A stretch of DNA of 64,000 bases, taken from positions 103,193 through 167,192 of the forward strand of contig JAXGGA010001151.1 in assembly GCA_038373865.1 (NCBI GenBank), read 5' to 3'. The notes beneath the pieces are model-generated. The model saw only the letters and a program-made list of their open reading frames with translations. It ran no database searches and was not told the DNA's origin. Origin of the DNA: Uloborus plumipes (Eukaryota > Arthropoda > Arachnida > Araneae > Uloboridae). The position numbers and the translations under genes were made by a program. Of the stretch, positions 46,424-58,278 are shown in pieces; position 1 is the stretch's first letter; each line of letters opens with the position of its first letter.

Positions 46424-46960
46424 TTTCATATATGCATAAAATATTTTTTCTATACTATTTTATTTTGAGTATTAAAACTTAGATGAAATCTTTGAAACGT
46501 GTCAAGAATTAAGTCCACTAGTGTAAATAATGAGTGGGGGGGGGGTGATGAGAGGGGGGGCCTCCCCCCCGAGCAAATCCAGATCACGAGCCACAACAGA
46601 TTAAATTAGAAACTTTAACAGAAGTGCATTTCTTCCGTATCAAACTGCTCTTTGGCGAACAGGATCAATTTAGGTGGAAAGTGTTCAAATCTAAAACCAA
46701 TATCGGGTTTTAAATATGTTAGAAAGAAATAGGAATCTACCCCGAACTCGTATGATAGCAAAAACACTGCCCTGAAAGGAATCAAGGGTAGGCTATTCCG
46801 ACCCTAATCTTTTACCGATAGATGGGGCGACAAAAAAAAGGCATATTCATTTTTGTGGAAAATAAAAAGTGAGCATTTTGTTATCTTTATCTATGACTTT
46901 GATTTCTTGAGAAGAGATCATTCGGGGCACATTGACAGGGCAACTGAGCAATGATGACTA
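46424..46960. other. Non-coding
   Basis: A G/C-homopolymer cluster at 46533-46570. No gene. Confidence 0.4.
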
Positions 46961-46993
<33 letters not shown>

Positions 46994-47024
46994 CTGTATC
47001 TATCTATCTATTTATCTATATCTG

Positions 47025-47077
<53 letters not shown>

Positions 47078-47090
47078 GTCTGTCTGTCTG
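46961..47090 (+). repeat. (TATC)n microsatellite
   Basis: About 130 bp of TATC repeats with a few interruptions, passing into TGTC repeats at about 47078. Confidence 0.9.
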
Positions 47091-47729
47091 TCTGTTTGTC
47101 TCGGTCTGTTTGGATCTGTCTGTCTCTGTCTGTCTGTATATATATGTTTGTTCCTTATACAAACCCACAGTTTTACCAAACAACAACATGACAAACCCGT
47201 CGGATTATCATCAAACTTGGCACAGAGATTCCTTGATGCACTAGAGGGGCACACAGGCGGGGTTTTGAAATGTTGAAAAAATCTAAAAAGCTCAAAATTC
47301 AAAAATTTAGTAATAGAGATAAGCCTTTAACCATTCAAATTGATAAAATTTAACACATTTAAATATGAGTATTTTCCAACAAAGATTACGAGTGTTGGCC
47401 TTAAGGTTTTATTGTTTAAATGATTTATTTATTATTCGACAACAACGTGTTAAAATTGTCGCGAGACGGCAAATATGATTATGTATTTTCAAAGGAGTTA
47501 GTATAGTTAAATTTATTATTGAATAAAGACGACGAATTCGCAATGCGATGTTTTATTCCGTTAAAAGGTCTTAAACAAATACGGAAATATTACATTAGCT
47601 AACAATATTGATAATGAATTATCAATTAAAGGTTCCCCTATTTCCTTTTAGCATGCATGAAATGAGCTAAAAACAATTATAATATATATATATATATAAG
47701 CACCCGGGCAAAGCCGGATAATAAGCTGG
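46961..47729 (+). mobile_element. Probable Helitron with TATC/TGTC microsatellite 5' end
   Basis: (TATC)n then (TGTC)n at 46961-47140 leads into an ATCAAACTTGGCACAGAG segment. The 3' end is CACCCGGGCAAAGCCGGATAATAAG CTGG before T (47730). Interior sequence at 47270-47400 matches, inverted, the Helitron at 38124-38557. The exact 5' base is uncertain. Frames 46932-47276 are microsatellite translations. Confidence 0.6.
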
Positions 47730-48189
47730 TAAATGAATAAAGAAATAATCAAGCGGTTAAGGATCGGAATAAATTCTCCCATTATTTCAAGCAACGGGTC
47801 ACAAACAAATGAATCGAGGCAAATAAGAAATTTTTATTGAAACACATTTTCCGATGTTATTTTCATCCAAAAGCATATTTCTAACATTAACCCAACTGTA
47901 AGCAAGTGTGTATTTTTTGAGGGAGAACGAGTATTTCCTAATTGCTTCGGCAGTGTATTAATACCCGCTCATTAATTAAAAAGATTAATAACCTTTGTGT
48001 AGCTTCGAAACTCAGGTTCAAAAAAGTCACGATTGTTTTACTGGTTAAAATTAATTATCTTTCCTAGTCCTGCCAGCAATACGTTATTAATACGCCGGGA
48101 AAGCTTTAAAAAATGTATTGCATTAAAAAAATGTATCCAGGAATTTCTAAGTTAAAAATGCACGTGATAAGTGATTAATGCATTTTTAA
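47730..48189. other. Non-coding
   Basis: No feature supported. Confidence 0.4.
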
Positions 48190-48620
48190 TACTCTTTTAT
48201 TAGTTTCACATGTGGGTTTGTTTGTTTGTATGTATGTGACTCGGAATAAAGAATAGAATTCACGTTCTTTACAAGCATAAAAGTAATATCTTTAATACTA
48301 TTATTAATATGATAGGCTAAACTGTATGACATGTTGATGTATTATAAGTGTTTCAGTTGTTTGTATGTAACTCCGAAAAAAGGATAAAATCTACGTTCTC
48401 TACAAATACATTAGTAATATATTTAATACTACTATTAATTCTAAAGGCTAAGCTATAGCGGATATTCAATAATTTTGAAAATCAGTTTGACAATCATGAA
48501 AAATTTAGTTTAACCTTTAGTATTAATGATAGTATTAAGTACATCTTTACTTTTATATTTGTAAAGAACGCGACTTTTTTCTTTTAAAAATGAACTCTAA
48601 AAAACGTATTTTTTAGTTTT
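48190..48620. repeat. Dispersed repeat related to 16625 and 63325
   Basis: TTAGTTTCACATGTGGGTTTG, TTTGTTTGTATG, then two further partial copies of AACTC(C/T)GAAAAAAGGATAAAAT and AATACTA(C/T)TATTAAT blocks. No coding sequence. Confidence 0.6.
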
Positions 48621-48964
48621 TTAAGCTTTACTTTGAATTATTGTATTTAAACATACGAAATCGAAGCGCACGAAATATGGTAAGAATATCAAGCAGAACA
48701 ATTGGAAAGAGTGTAACCTTCTAATATTTTGTCGGGTGCATCCATCAGCTCGCATTTTTACATTGAAAAAAGCGTTCCTCGTGCCGAAACACGTGTCAGC
48801 AGTATTCCTACTTTTCAACGTTGTTTAATTTGCTTTTAGTGTGACCTAGTTAAAACATCTGGAAGTTTAAAGAGTCAAGGAACACAGCTTTTGAAGTCAA
48901 AGCAGTGAAATAAGAGAATTGGTTTTCTTGTGCAATTGGAAATAGTTATCTGGAACATCTAAAA

Positions 48965-49081
48965 AACAGCGCTACTGCCTTCTCTAGGGGTCAGAGAACT
49001 CTGACACGGACTGGGATGGTCGGCAGGAGGAGGATTGGGTTTGAATCCCGGCTCGAGCACCGACGGACTTTTTCTCTGCTG
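48965..49081 (+). repeat. SINE-like repeat, left part
   Basis: GGGTTTGAATCCCGG at about 49037 fits a tRNA-type B box. No convincing A box is seen. The repeat runs up to the insertion site at 49081 and should resume at 52978. Confidence 0.4.
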
Positions 49082-49357
49082 CAAGGCCGTATCCAGAGGG
49101 GGGGCCCGACGGGCCCGAGCCCCCCCCGAAACCCGAAATGTTTTATAATGTAAAACAAAAACAAAAAAGTTTTCCTTTTTTTTAAATTTCAAATGGCAAA
49201 AAAAAGTTTTTTTTTTTTTTTTTTTTTACTGTTAACTAAATGAGTGAAAATTTGAAGAAGTACAAAAAAAAAAAAAAAAAAAAAAAAAAAAGACAATTCA
49301 AATTCTTATTAGCTGCAAAATATATTTGAAAACAAGACTATCATTAGCACTTCCAGC

Positions 49358-49528
49358 CAGGTACGTCATTTCAAGTTTTTCCAGGGGGGGGGACAAAGGG
49401 TCCAAACACAATGCAATTTCATTGGAAAATATTAAAAACCACGCCCACTTATATGTAAATACATTGATTTCTCAAAGTCGGGGGGGGGGGCAATTGACCC
49501 CCCCTGACCCCCCGAAATGACGGGCCTG
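49358..49528. mobile_element. hAT-type MITE, 171 bp
   Basis: CAGGTACGTCATTTC and the inverse GAAATGACGGGCCTG, with CTTCCAGC duplicated at 49350-49357 and 49529-49536. Poly-G tracts flank its middle. Confidence 0.85.
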
Positions 49529-50040
49529 CTTCCAGCTCTCTGTCCCAAATCAATTCAGGCGCAAGGCCAGCTACTTGTCAGTTTGATCGGCGGCCCCCCT
49601 CCCCCATGAAACTTATAAAACATATACCACTCAGATTTTTACCCCCTAAATCGCCGGGCTTCTAGTGTCCGACTAGGTTGAGATTGCTTCTCATCGCCCT
49701 GATTCAATTAAGAGGGTACTTTGTTGGTCCCCATTTATAAGTATTTGTAATTCTCGAAAGATTTTAATAGCTAAACATGTCTTCAATCACTTAGACCACA
49801 CAAAAACGGATACCAATCTTACACAAGAGTTACTTTAAAAAAATTACAGTTACAAATGCTTAAAAACCTTGAAAACTTTGTTAAATGTAGCTGTATACCT
49901 TGAATTTTAAAGTTTCTAACACAAATGTGTGTATGTGGGGGGGGGGGGGAGGTGGGAAACAAGTTGCGCAAAACTCAGCTCCTTGATTAAAAAAATATTC
50001 TGCGTAATGCAAAAATCATATTCCAGCATTTTTTGTAGCA

Positions 50041-51846
50041 TCTACTTATATTAAAAATTGAGTATCTTTCTAACTATCTTTCTAACTATCTTTCTTTCTA
50101 ACTATCTTTCTATGTCACGCTTCTTTCTCCTGAACGCCAATGAACTGAAAGTCGAGCCAGGTACCGATAGATAGGTAATTTTTCAAGCTTCATTAGTTTC
50201 AATTCATATAATTATACGATTTTAATTAGCGAAGATATCAATTAATAAGTGGTCAAATTTAAAGCGATTAAGCCTAATAAATGATTAAATATGAAAGCCA
50301 TTGTTGCATTGGAAAACGTGGTTGCCATGAAACAGTGATAAAAATGATAATGCGAATTTTGAATGAAGGCTTAACTAAATCAAACACGAAACTCATAAGC
50401 GGGCGACTTACATAGTATTTTTATCGCTAGCTACTTGTAATATTTTGAAACATTCATTTGTTGAAGAGCCATCTACTTATATTAAAAACTGAGTATCAAT
50501 GTCTGCTTTTTCTCCTTTGAGCGAGCTGAACTTACTGAAACTTTCCTCACCATCTTGAAGGCTCGAAGCATCTCAATAATTCGAATGATTTTTTTTATAT
50601 AGGAAAAAAGTAAAGGCGTGAAGCGCCTGTAAGCGAGCCGCCTTGGCGGGGAGTACTTTCTTGAAATTTTTTTCTCACTACTTTCAGGGCACGAAGTGCC
50701 CGTGCAACGCCGGGCCACGTGCGTGGTATGTCTTGAAATCGAATGAACATTAAATTATATCAAATAATATAACTTCAGAATGAGGTAAAAGTTAGAGAGG
50801 GGGGACGTTATGCATCAACATGCCGCAGGAAGCTAATCTAGCTGCCCTGGCAGCTAGTCTACTTATATTAAAAACTGAGTATCTAACTATCTTTCTATCT
50901 TTCTATGTCACGCTTATTTCTCCTGAACGCCAATGAACTGAAAGTCGAACCAGGTACCGATAGATAGGTAATTTTTCAGGCTTCATTAGTTTCAATCTAT
51001 ATGATTATACGATTTTAATTAGCGAAGATATCAATTAATAAGTAGTCAAGTTTAAAGCGATTAAGCCTAATAAATGATTAAACTTCCAAGACATTTATTT
51101 CTTACCGTTGCCATTTTGAATAAAAACGTTAATTAAATTATTGAACTATTTTAAATTCCAAGATATTTATTTCTTTCCGTTGCGATTTTAAATTAAAACG
51201 TTAATTAAATTGAACTTTTTAAAATGAAAGAGCGTTATTTTTTACCATTGTCATTTTGAATACGTGTTATAACAAAGTTCTAACAATTGTTTTTATTCTA
51301 ATTATTAATGACATTTTTTCTCTGGTACCATTTTGAAAATGTGTTTTTAAATAAAATTGCAATTGCTGTGTTTAGAAGGGACTTTTTTTGGCTGCGATCC
51401 AAATATTAAAATAACTTTTTCGTTTAGAATTTTGCAATTAATTTTACAGGAACAAAGCGGTTTGGAAATAATTGTTTTTGGAAAGGAATTTTATTTGTTA
51501 TTTAGGGAGAGTGCTAAGTATGCGCTACTTGGCATCGTCTTTATTTTTGAGGAAGCATGTGCAAATAATTCGATTGATTCTTTGATGCAGGAAAGCTTTT
51601 TAGCGAGCCGCTTTAGCGGGGAGTAGTTTATTAAACTTTTCCTTGGTACTTTAAAGGCGAGCCGCCTTGGCGGCGAGTAGTTTTTTGAAACTTTCCTCGC
51701 AACTGTAAAGGCGAGCCGCCTTGACGGCGAGTAAACTGTTTAAACTTTCCTCATTACTTTAAAGGCGAGCCGCCTTGGTGGCGAGTAGTTTTCTCAAACT
51801 GCCTTCACTACATTACAGCCCGTGCAACGCCGGGCCACGCAGCTAG
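50041..51846 (+). mobile_element. Helitron array of three units ending in a complete copy
   Basis: 5' ends at 50041, 50472 and 50858; CTAG ends at 50854-50857 and 51843-51846. The outer flanks are A (50040) and T (51847). The last unit (50858-51846, 989 bp) has both TC 5' end and a GCCCGTGCAACGCCGGGC hairpin with CTAG 3' end, and contains four GGCGAGCCGCCTTGGCGG-like units at about 51602-51790. The frame 51357-51626 is not recognised. Confidence 0.8.
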
Positions 51847-52977
51847 TATTTTCTAATTCTTTGTGACTCACATGTTTCATTTCTGACTATTTATTAAACA
51901 CCTTATTCAGTATTTTAGAAGTTACTTTGTAATTGATTCCTTTATTAACATGTTAAGCACGAGAAAAAATATTACCCTACCTGCATTCTTTTTCGTTTTC
52001 TGCAGTACTAGTGATTGAAAAAGAAATTGTCGTTATAAGTATTTTTTAATGTCTATTTTTAATCTTAAAAAGGATGTGTCTTTCAAAGTTTTAACAATTT
52101 CGTAAGACTGTCCAATCAACTATTAAAACGTCAGAGACTGGAAAGTTAAAGAATTTTAACTGTTCTAGAGTCTTTAAAAATCATTAAATAGCTTTTTAAA
52201 ACTCCTTTACAAGTGCTTCAATCCTATTTCTTATCAAATAATAAAACTATGAATTAACTAAATGGCCAGAATGTTACTCTCTCGTTAATTATTTTTTAAA
52301 TCTCTACACTATTTCTTTTAAAGAATTTTATGTGTTTTATACTATTGGTTATTTTATGTCACTAAGTGCTGTGTCTGTCGGTTAGTTGGGGAACTGATCA
52401 AAAACTACTATGTAACTATAGTGAAAACCGATGTAAGCAAGTGATAATGTGTTAATCTTTTCTCCCTTGTCCTTCTTCTCTGTCGCTTAATATTAATCGT
52501 TCGTTAAACTAAACATTTTTTTATGCTTTGATTAATCTTAACTTGTAAAAGAATGCAGAAAATTTATGAAATTGTTGTTTGCCTACTTTTCCAACATGTT
52601 TTTGAAGTACCAATTGCCCCATATAAGGCCTCAAAATACAGAATTTTAAAAACTTTTTTCAAAAATTTACCCGGGGGAGAAACCCCCGGACCCCCTAAAA
52701 TTACGAATATTCTACCCCACCTAAAAAAGTTCTCATTGCATATCTCTCTTGATACTCCTACCCCCAATAAAACTCAGTTTTTAAAAATAACAAGAATAAA
52801 GAAATGAAAAAAAAAAAAAAAAAACCACACACACACACATCATCAAACATCGTGGGGGGGGGGGGGGGTCAGCTAGAAATTAGACTCATAACATACACAA
52901 AAATGTATGTGTGTTTGAGCAATGTACGAAACTGGGCCCCTCCCGAAATTTTTTTCTGGTACGGCCTTGCTCTGCTG

Positions 52978-53045
52978 TCCTTGAAGTCATTTCTTTTATT
53001 TTTGTTTTGTACTGTGACTGGTTGCCGACCCTGCAACCAGTCACA
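52978..53045 (+). repeat. SINE-like repeat, right part after the hAT insertion
   Basis: Removal of 49082-52969 plus one duplicated CTCTGCTG would join this to 48965-49081. A short palindrome, GACTGGTTGCCGACCCTGCAACCAGTC, spans about 53015-53042. The 3' end is not defined. Confidence 0.35.
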
Positions 53046-53489
53046 CATTACCCGACACCACCCCAACACATTAAAAATCAGCCTTATTTCTATTTCCTTG
53101 AAATGTATCCGGTTTGGTTCCATATTCTTTTCGATCACACTCTCCTTCTAAGGGTCGATTTTAAAAATCGATTTTCACTAAATACTATCATTTAAAACGA
53201 AATACCTTGCAAATGTTTTTTTTTTTCGGAATGAAATTTCCAAATTATATCTCCGAGTGCGTTTCGACATCATTGCTCCATTCTGAGCGGGAAAGCCTCC
53301 GCCGTAATTGATATTTGTCCCGAGCCATTTCTTTCGTTCATTTCAGGGAAATCGGAACGAAGCTGCCCCGGAAGGAACAGCGGAGCATTCAGTTGATAAA
53401 TAAACTCTTTTCTCTCTGGTAAAGCAATTCAACAGCGTCGTCACAAGCAGCTTACAACTTGGAAAGCGTCTCAGTAATTAAAAAGCGTT
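53046..53489. other. Non-coding
   Basis: No feature supported. Confidence 0.4.
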
Positions 53490-53493
53490 TTAA

Positions 53494-54005
53494 CCCATTA
53501 ATGCCTGACTTTTTTTTCCCAAAGATATTTTGTTTCCTGGTTACAAACAGTGTTTAATGGACAGGAAAAATAATGAACAAAATATCATGTAATTTTTTTT
53601 TTTTTTTTTATAAAGAAAAGAAACATCGTCTCTTAAAAGTGACGATAGACCCCAGAGGGTACATACTTTTTTCATTGAATTTTTTTTTCTGCCTACGATA
53701 TAATATTTAAAAAGACATTTTATAAGAAAAAATAAAATCAGCAATGAACATAAACTGGGAAGCTGGGAATAACTTTGAAAGCTTATTTTTTTTTTCTTGA
53801 GATTCTGAACGATGTCATTCTTGATAAAGATCATAATTAAACTGCTACACTTTACAATGGTTATGTGCTGCAATCTATTATTAGCGAATTAAAACAATAC
53901 CAAGGTACTCATTGAACACTATTATTTGGTTGAAATGTTTATTTTGGGGAAATTCAGACTCCTTTTTTGGACCGTCCCTAAAAAGGGACGCTAGGCATTA
54001 ATGGG
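53494..54005. mobile_element. TTAA-type MITE, second copy of the 20079 family
   Basis: TTAA (53490-53493) then CCCATTAATGCC. The inverse GGCATTAATGGG ends at 54005 and is followed by CTAA, a one-base change from TTAA. A CGTCCCTAAAAAGGGACG hairpin lies just inside the right end. The frame 53541-53873 is low complexity. Confidence 0.75.
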
Positions 54006-55193
54006 CTAAGTTTGCGAGGCGTTAAACCGCAATGGTGCGTTGCAGAAGTTATTTTCGTTTCATTCATGCCCACTTTAAGCCCGATTAAGTCCAAGGCTTT
54101 CCATTTGCCCACTTATACCAAATTGTGATACTTATGGCTGCTATTTTCATGAATTAATTTGCAAGAGTCATCAAATATAGCAGTATTTGATTGCTAATTT
54201 GAAACACATTTTCCTAGTAACATGAAATGTTATCAGCGGGACTAAAGCAGACTAATAATGCAATCAAACTAACAGCAAAAAATTAGGTGATAATTACGTG
54301 GCAGCAAAATAGGCAAAGATAACACTCAAAGATTCAATACATATATAAGCGATTCTCTGTAAACTCGTCATTTTCCATACACAATCTGTCCGGACATGCT
54401 TTTTTGAAATGTTCTTATAATTATAATACTACTGCTCAGGAAATGAATCTATTACTTTAGTTCGATAGACAGCCAATTGAAGTTTGTTTTTCCGATAAAT
54501 CATGATAAGGGATAAGTCCCCTGCCTAGTATAACTAGTCAGGGGACTGTATTTGCACTTCGTTGCGTAATATGTGCAAAATAATTAAAACGTAATTAATT
54601 TCGAAACTAAATATAAATTTAGGCACAAATCGTGGACATAATAACTAATATGTTTCATAATTAAACTAATTAACATTAATAAAATTTCTTCCCAGAGGAC
54701 TGTTTTCGCAACGACACAGATGCTTACTTTCATCAAAAATGTAGCTTTCGAAATAAACAAAGTGGCGGTTCAAAACCGTTCTCGGCAGTTATGACAAATT
54801 CGCACTAATTACTTTAAATTTCATACCAAAAAACATTTGCAAGGTTAACATAATTTTTCTATTGCAGCTTTGAATTTGTGGCAGGGGACTATTTGAAAAA
54901 CTCCGGACAGAATTCACATGACAAATTTAAGTTTTAGAAATACGTAATTAGACCTTATTTCATAAGAAAGATATAGTTGCATTATTCTTTTTTCAGATAT
55001 TAATTGCCAAATTTATGTAGTGTTAATAAGTTTTTTTAAATATTGCCTTTAAGTGTAAGACTATAGGATTGGGACATCCAGGGGACTGTTTTGTTGCTGC
55101 TTAGATAATTTATAGAAAAAAATGTTACTGCTCCAAATTTCAAAATATTAGTTCCGGACTGCTAATTTACAGCCGAGTTTACAAAGAATCGCC

Positions 55194-55195
<2 letters not shown>
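54006..55195. other. Non-coding with repeated AGGGGACT motifs
   Basis: A 33-bp palindrome at 54515-54547 (AGTCCCCTG ... CAGGGGACT) and further (C/A)AGGGGACT motifs near 54890 and 55080. The spacing is irregular. No gene. Confidence 0.5.

Positions 55196-55289
<94 letters not shown>
55196..55289. repeat. (TA)n microsatellite
   Basis: About 94 bp of uninterrupted TA, ending at the terminus of the next element. A shorter (AT)n tract follows that element's other end at 61931-61958. Confidence 0.95.
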
Positions 55290-55292
<3 letters not shown>

Positions 55293-55849
55293 GGTGTATC
55301 GAAAAAAACTTTTTTTCGAAATTCAATTTACTAAGTTGATAAAAAGTTGCCCCTACCTGTCCACATATTTCACAAAAAATTTCAGTCTAATCAGAAATTG
55401 TTTAGGTGTTCCGCACGAGGACTGAAGTTAGTGAATTTCTTCAAAAATATTACTTTTTTCTAATTTTTTTTAAATATTAAGAATAAATGTTAAAAATAAT
55501 CCAAGTTGAAAAATGTACACAACAAAGTTGGAGGACAAAATTGGGTTTGAAAAAGAGTATATTAAACAACATTTAGATCCCCCACATTTGTTCTAAACTT
55601 CCGTAATTTTCACCAAAACTAGCATTTTACAAGGCCATACGGCTTGGTTAGAAACTTGTCTATGAATGTGGAATCTAACTGAATTAACACTTGAAACTGG
55701 GAATCATCTGTGATTTATGTGGAGTAAAAAGTAAAATAATATAAACTATAAACAGAATCTAAGCCCCTCGTCACACAGTGCCCGCGTTCTATCTGGGCCC
55801 CCGTGATGGTAATCGAAATACAGCTCCGATAGCGTAGCTGCAATAGGAT

Positions 55850-56400
55850 TGTAGAAGAACATATATCTTCGGTTGAGGAAACAGGCTCTAAATATTTCGA
55901 ATATGGTGCTCCAGTAAATGGCTCAGGGAAAGAAATTGCAGCTCCAGTTTCACGATTTATGGAGAAAAAAAAAGTTCTATTGATAAAGAACAAAAAAACT
56001 ATCGGTAGTGATGTCACATCAATTAACACTGGAAAATCAAATGGTGCTATTAGACTTCCAGAAAAGTCTTTAGAACCCTCACTACAAGCCGTGGTATGTT
56101 TTCTTCATTTAATGAATTACCACTTAGAAAGCTAACGGTTGCTCTTGATTGGCCGACTATTGGACAAAATTCTTTTAGTTGACCTATTGGAGAATTCTTA
56201 TAATATTGCTAAGATCTACCAGTCATGATTTTTGAGAAAATAGAACACGTTTTACCAGTATTGATGTCAATGAATTGAGTCAAAAATACTTATGGGATGT
56301 GTCTAAAGCTGTAATGTCTGGCAAATGTTCTCAAAATTTAACAGAAAGGAACCCTGCAAGCTTTTCCCATGCAAGATAGCTTCTTTACAATGTGGAATGG
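55850..56400 (+). pseudogene. Transposon protein relic, left arm of A
   Basis: The plus strand reads SKYFEYGAPVNGSGKEI, SRFMEKKKVLLIKNKK, then a SINTGKSNGAI motif and, after changes of frame, LLDKIL, a KNTYGMCLKL segment (family YLWDVSKAVM) and NPASFSH. This is the same order as in the better copy at 58279-58870. I recall it from a repetitive, unnamed arthropod family in which the motif is close to D-G-T-x-x-N-T-G, here with the Asp-Gly-Thr changed. Several stops and frameshifts. The minus frame 55715-56029 is its shadow. Confidence 0.55.
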
Positions 56401-56530
56401 ATAACATTCTGGAGATTTGTATCCGAATACTTGCTGCAATCTATGATCTTAAAAAAATCCTTAGATGCATGAAAATTTTATGCTGAGATTCGGTTGTGAA
56501 AAAGCGGAGAGCATAAACCTTTATTATAAA

Positions 56531-58264
56531 CTAGCGGTGCCCGCACGGCTTTGCCCGTGGTATAAAATTAAAAGTTCATTTGTAAAATAATTGATATAGC
56601 AGAAAAAATGCTCTATTTTAGTTTTATTCAACTATAATTCCTTCAAAGTGATATAAAGATCTGATATGGACCCCACACTACTTAATTTTACGTGTAAATT
56701 TCTTAGTAGATGCCTTAAGTGCTAAAATAGTGCTTGGAGTGAGCAAGATAACAATTCAAACATTTGTATCCCTAGTTTGCTACGAAACAATGCAAAAAAA
56801 TGTTTTACAATGATTTATCTCCTAAATATCATCGATTTTAACATCATTCAGTGGATTTTTCGCAAAATATCGCCAACAGCGCCAAATTGAACCTAAATCA
56901 AAAAAAAAAAAAAATTTCGCCAATTGGCGTCAAATACTTGGCGATCAAAAGCTTGGCGATATATCGCCAAGTGGTCGCGCCAATTCATATCACTTTTGTT
57001 AACCAATTCATATCACCTTGCATTGAAAACACTGATTTACCCGACAAATGGGGTAAAACACCCCCTTGGAACATTCGAATGCAACCCCAAGGGAGATGGA
57101 CAAAAATAAGCCAAAAGAGAAAATAAGAACAATTTTGTTGATAACAGGAACCAACAGAAATCTTACCAAAGTTTAAGAGAAGAAGAAAGTTTTCTTTCCT
57201 AGCTTAAAAAACAAAACAATACATTTTCCGAAATGAAACACTTTAAAAAAACGATGCAATATCGCAATTGATACGATATTTCGTTAATCTGTGCTTTAGG
57301 TACCCTTTTCTCGCTAAATGAACGATAGGCGCGCCAAGCGTGGTAACCCTAGCTATTTGGCGTAGTTGACTTTTTGAAAACGCGCCAAGCAGGGTCCCAA
57401 AGCATCTTCACCGCTTCACCGGGAAAAAGACAGGGTTGCCAGAGAATTGGAACAAAAAAAAACTACGCCTCCTCTAAAAAAAATATTACAAAATACTACT
57501 GTTTCCAAACGTTGCCAAAATCAATGTTGCTGAAATGCAAAATCTATGAAAATGAAAAAGAAAAAAAAAAAAAAATCCGCCAAATCTTTTAATTAAGTCA
57601 TTAGTGTATTGGAAACAGGGTTGCCAGAAACATACTACGCTCCTTATTTGGGCCGAAAAAATACTACCGTAGAATCAAAAATACTACGTCTGGCCGCAGC
57701 CTACGAAGATAGACGCTGGCAACCCTGGAAAAAGAAAGAAACAAAAATAAGTATGAACACGTAACCATAGTAACAACATGAAAAATTGATTTCCGTTGAT
57801 AAAATAATTCATTTTATCTCTCTTTTCAAACAAATTTTATTCTAAAGTTCAACCATTTTAGAATCGTTTGGCTTGCTTTACTGAAGGTAAGCCTTGAATT
57901 TCGGGATTCTAAAAACAATTGTTACAGCTCTCCTGATGATCGTAGAAACTTCGAAAAAACTTCATTTTGTGCAGAAAATTCCAAGCTTTCGAATGACATA
58001 AGACTTGAAAATGTGTGTGAAATATTTCTTCCCTATTTTATCGAATTTCCGCTAAGAATTCGAATAGAAAAAGAACGAAATGGAATTTTCGAAAAATCGC
58101 TTCGAGGTGCAAAACTACATGCTACAAACTAATTTTGTGCCAAGTGGCATGAAAATCGACCGAACGGTTTTGGCGCTACGCGCGTAACAGACAGAAAGAA
58201 AGAAAGAAGGACAGACAGAACCACCTTCAGCTTTATTATTAGTAGAGAAGAGAAGAGATAGAGA
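56531..58264 (-). mobile_element. Helitron C inserted in the loop of element A
   Basis: On the minus strand it starts TCTCTATCTCTTCTCTTCTC and ends CACGGGCAAAGCCGTGCGGGCACCG CTAG, and it sits exactly between A (56530) and T (58265). The uninterrupted sequence is visible in element B near 60375. No Rep/helicase is encoded. A block at about 56665-57103, full of TTGGCG and CGCCAA motifs, is absent from the relative at 46117-46423 and is probably a further insertion. The frames at 56851-57126 and 57374-57592 are not recognised. Confidence 0.85.
57431..57727. mobile_element. hAT-type MITE with CAGGGTTGCCAG ends
   Basis: CAGGGTTGCCAG and the inverse CTGGCAACCCTG bound 297 bp. GAAAAAGA is duplicated at 57423-57430 and 57728-57735. 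An internal third copy of CAGGGTTGCCAG at 57615 suggests a nested or duplicated terminus. Confidence 0.85.
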
Positions 58265-58278
58265 TTCTGCTAGTTTAT

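Larger units (their letters stand above)
49082..52969. mobile_element. hAT-type element (3.9 kb with nested insertions)
   Basis: CAAGGCCGTATCCAG at the left is inverted at the right as CTGGTACGGCCTTG. CTCTGCTG is duplicated exactly at 49074-49081 and 52970-52977. Within it lie a 171-bp MITE and a 1.8-kb Helitron array; the rest is ~1.9 kb without recognisable transposase. GGGGGGCCCGACGGGCCCGAGCCCCCC at 49099 and ACTGGGCCCCTCCCGAAA at 52931 are subterminal GC-rich partners. Frames at 48959-49192 and 52553-53195 are spurious. Confidence 0.85.

Noticed and set aside
46932..47276. Tyr/Ser/Ile-rich frames resembling membrane proteins
   Set aside because: Direct translation of the (TATC)n microsatellite.
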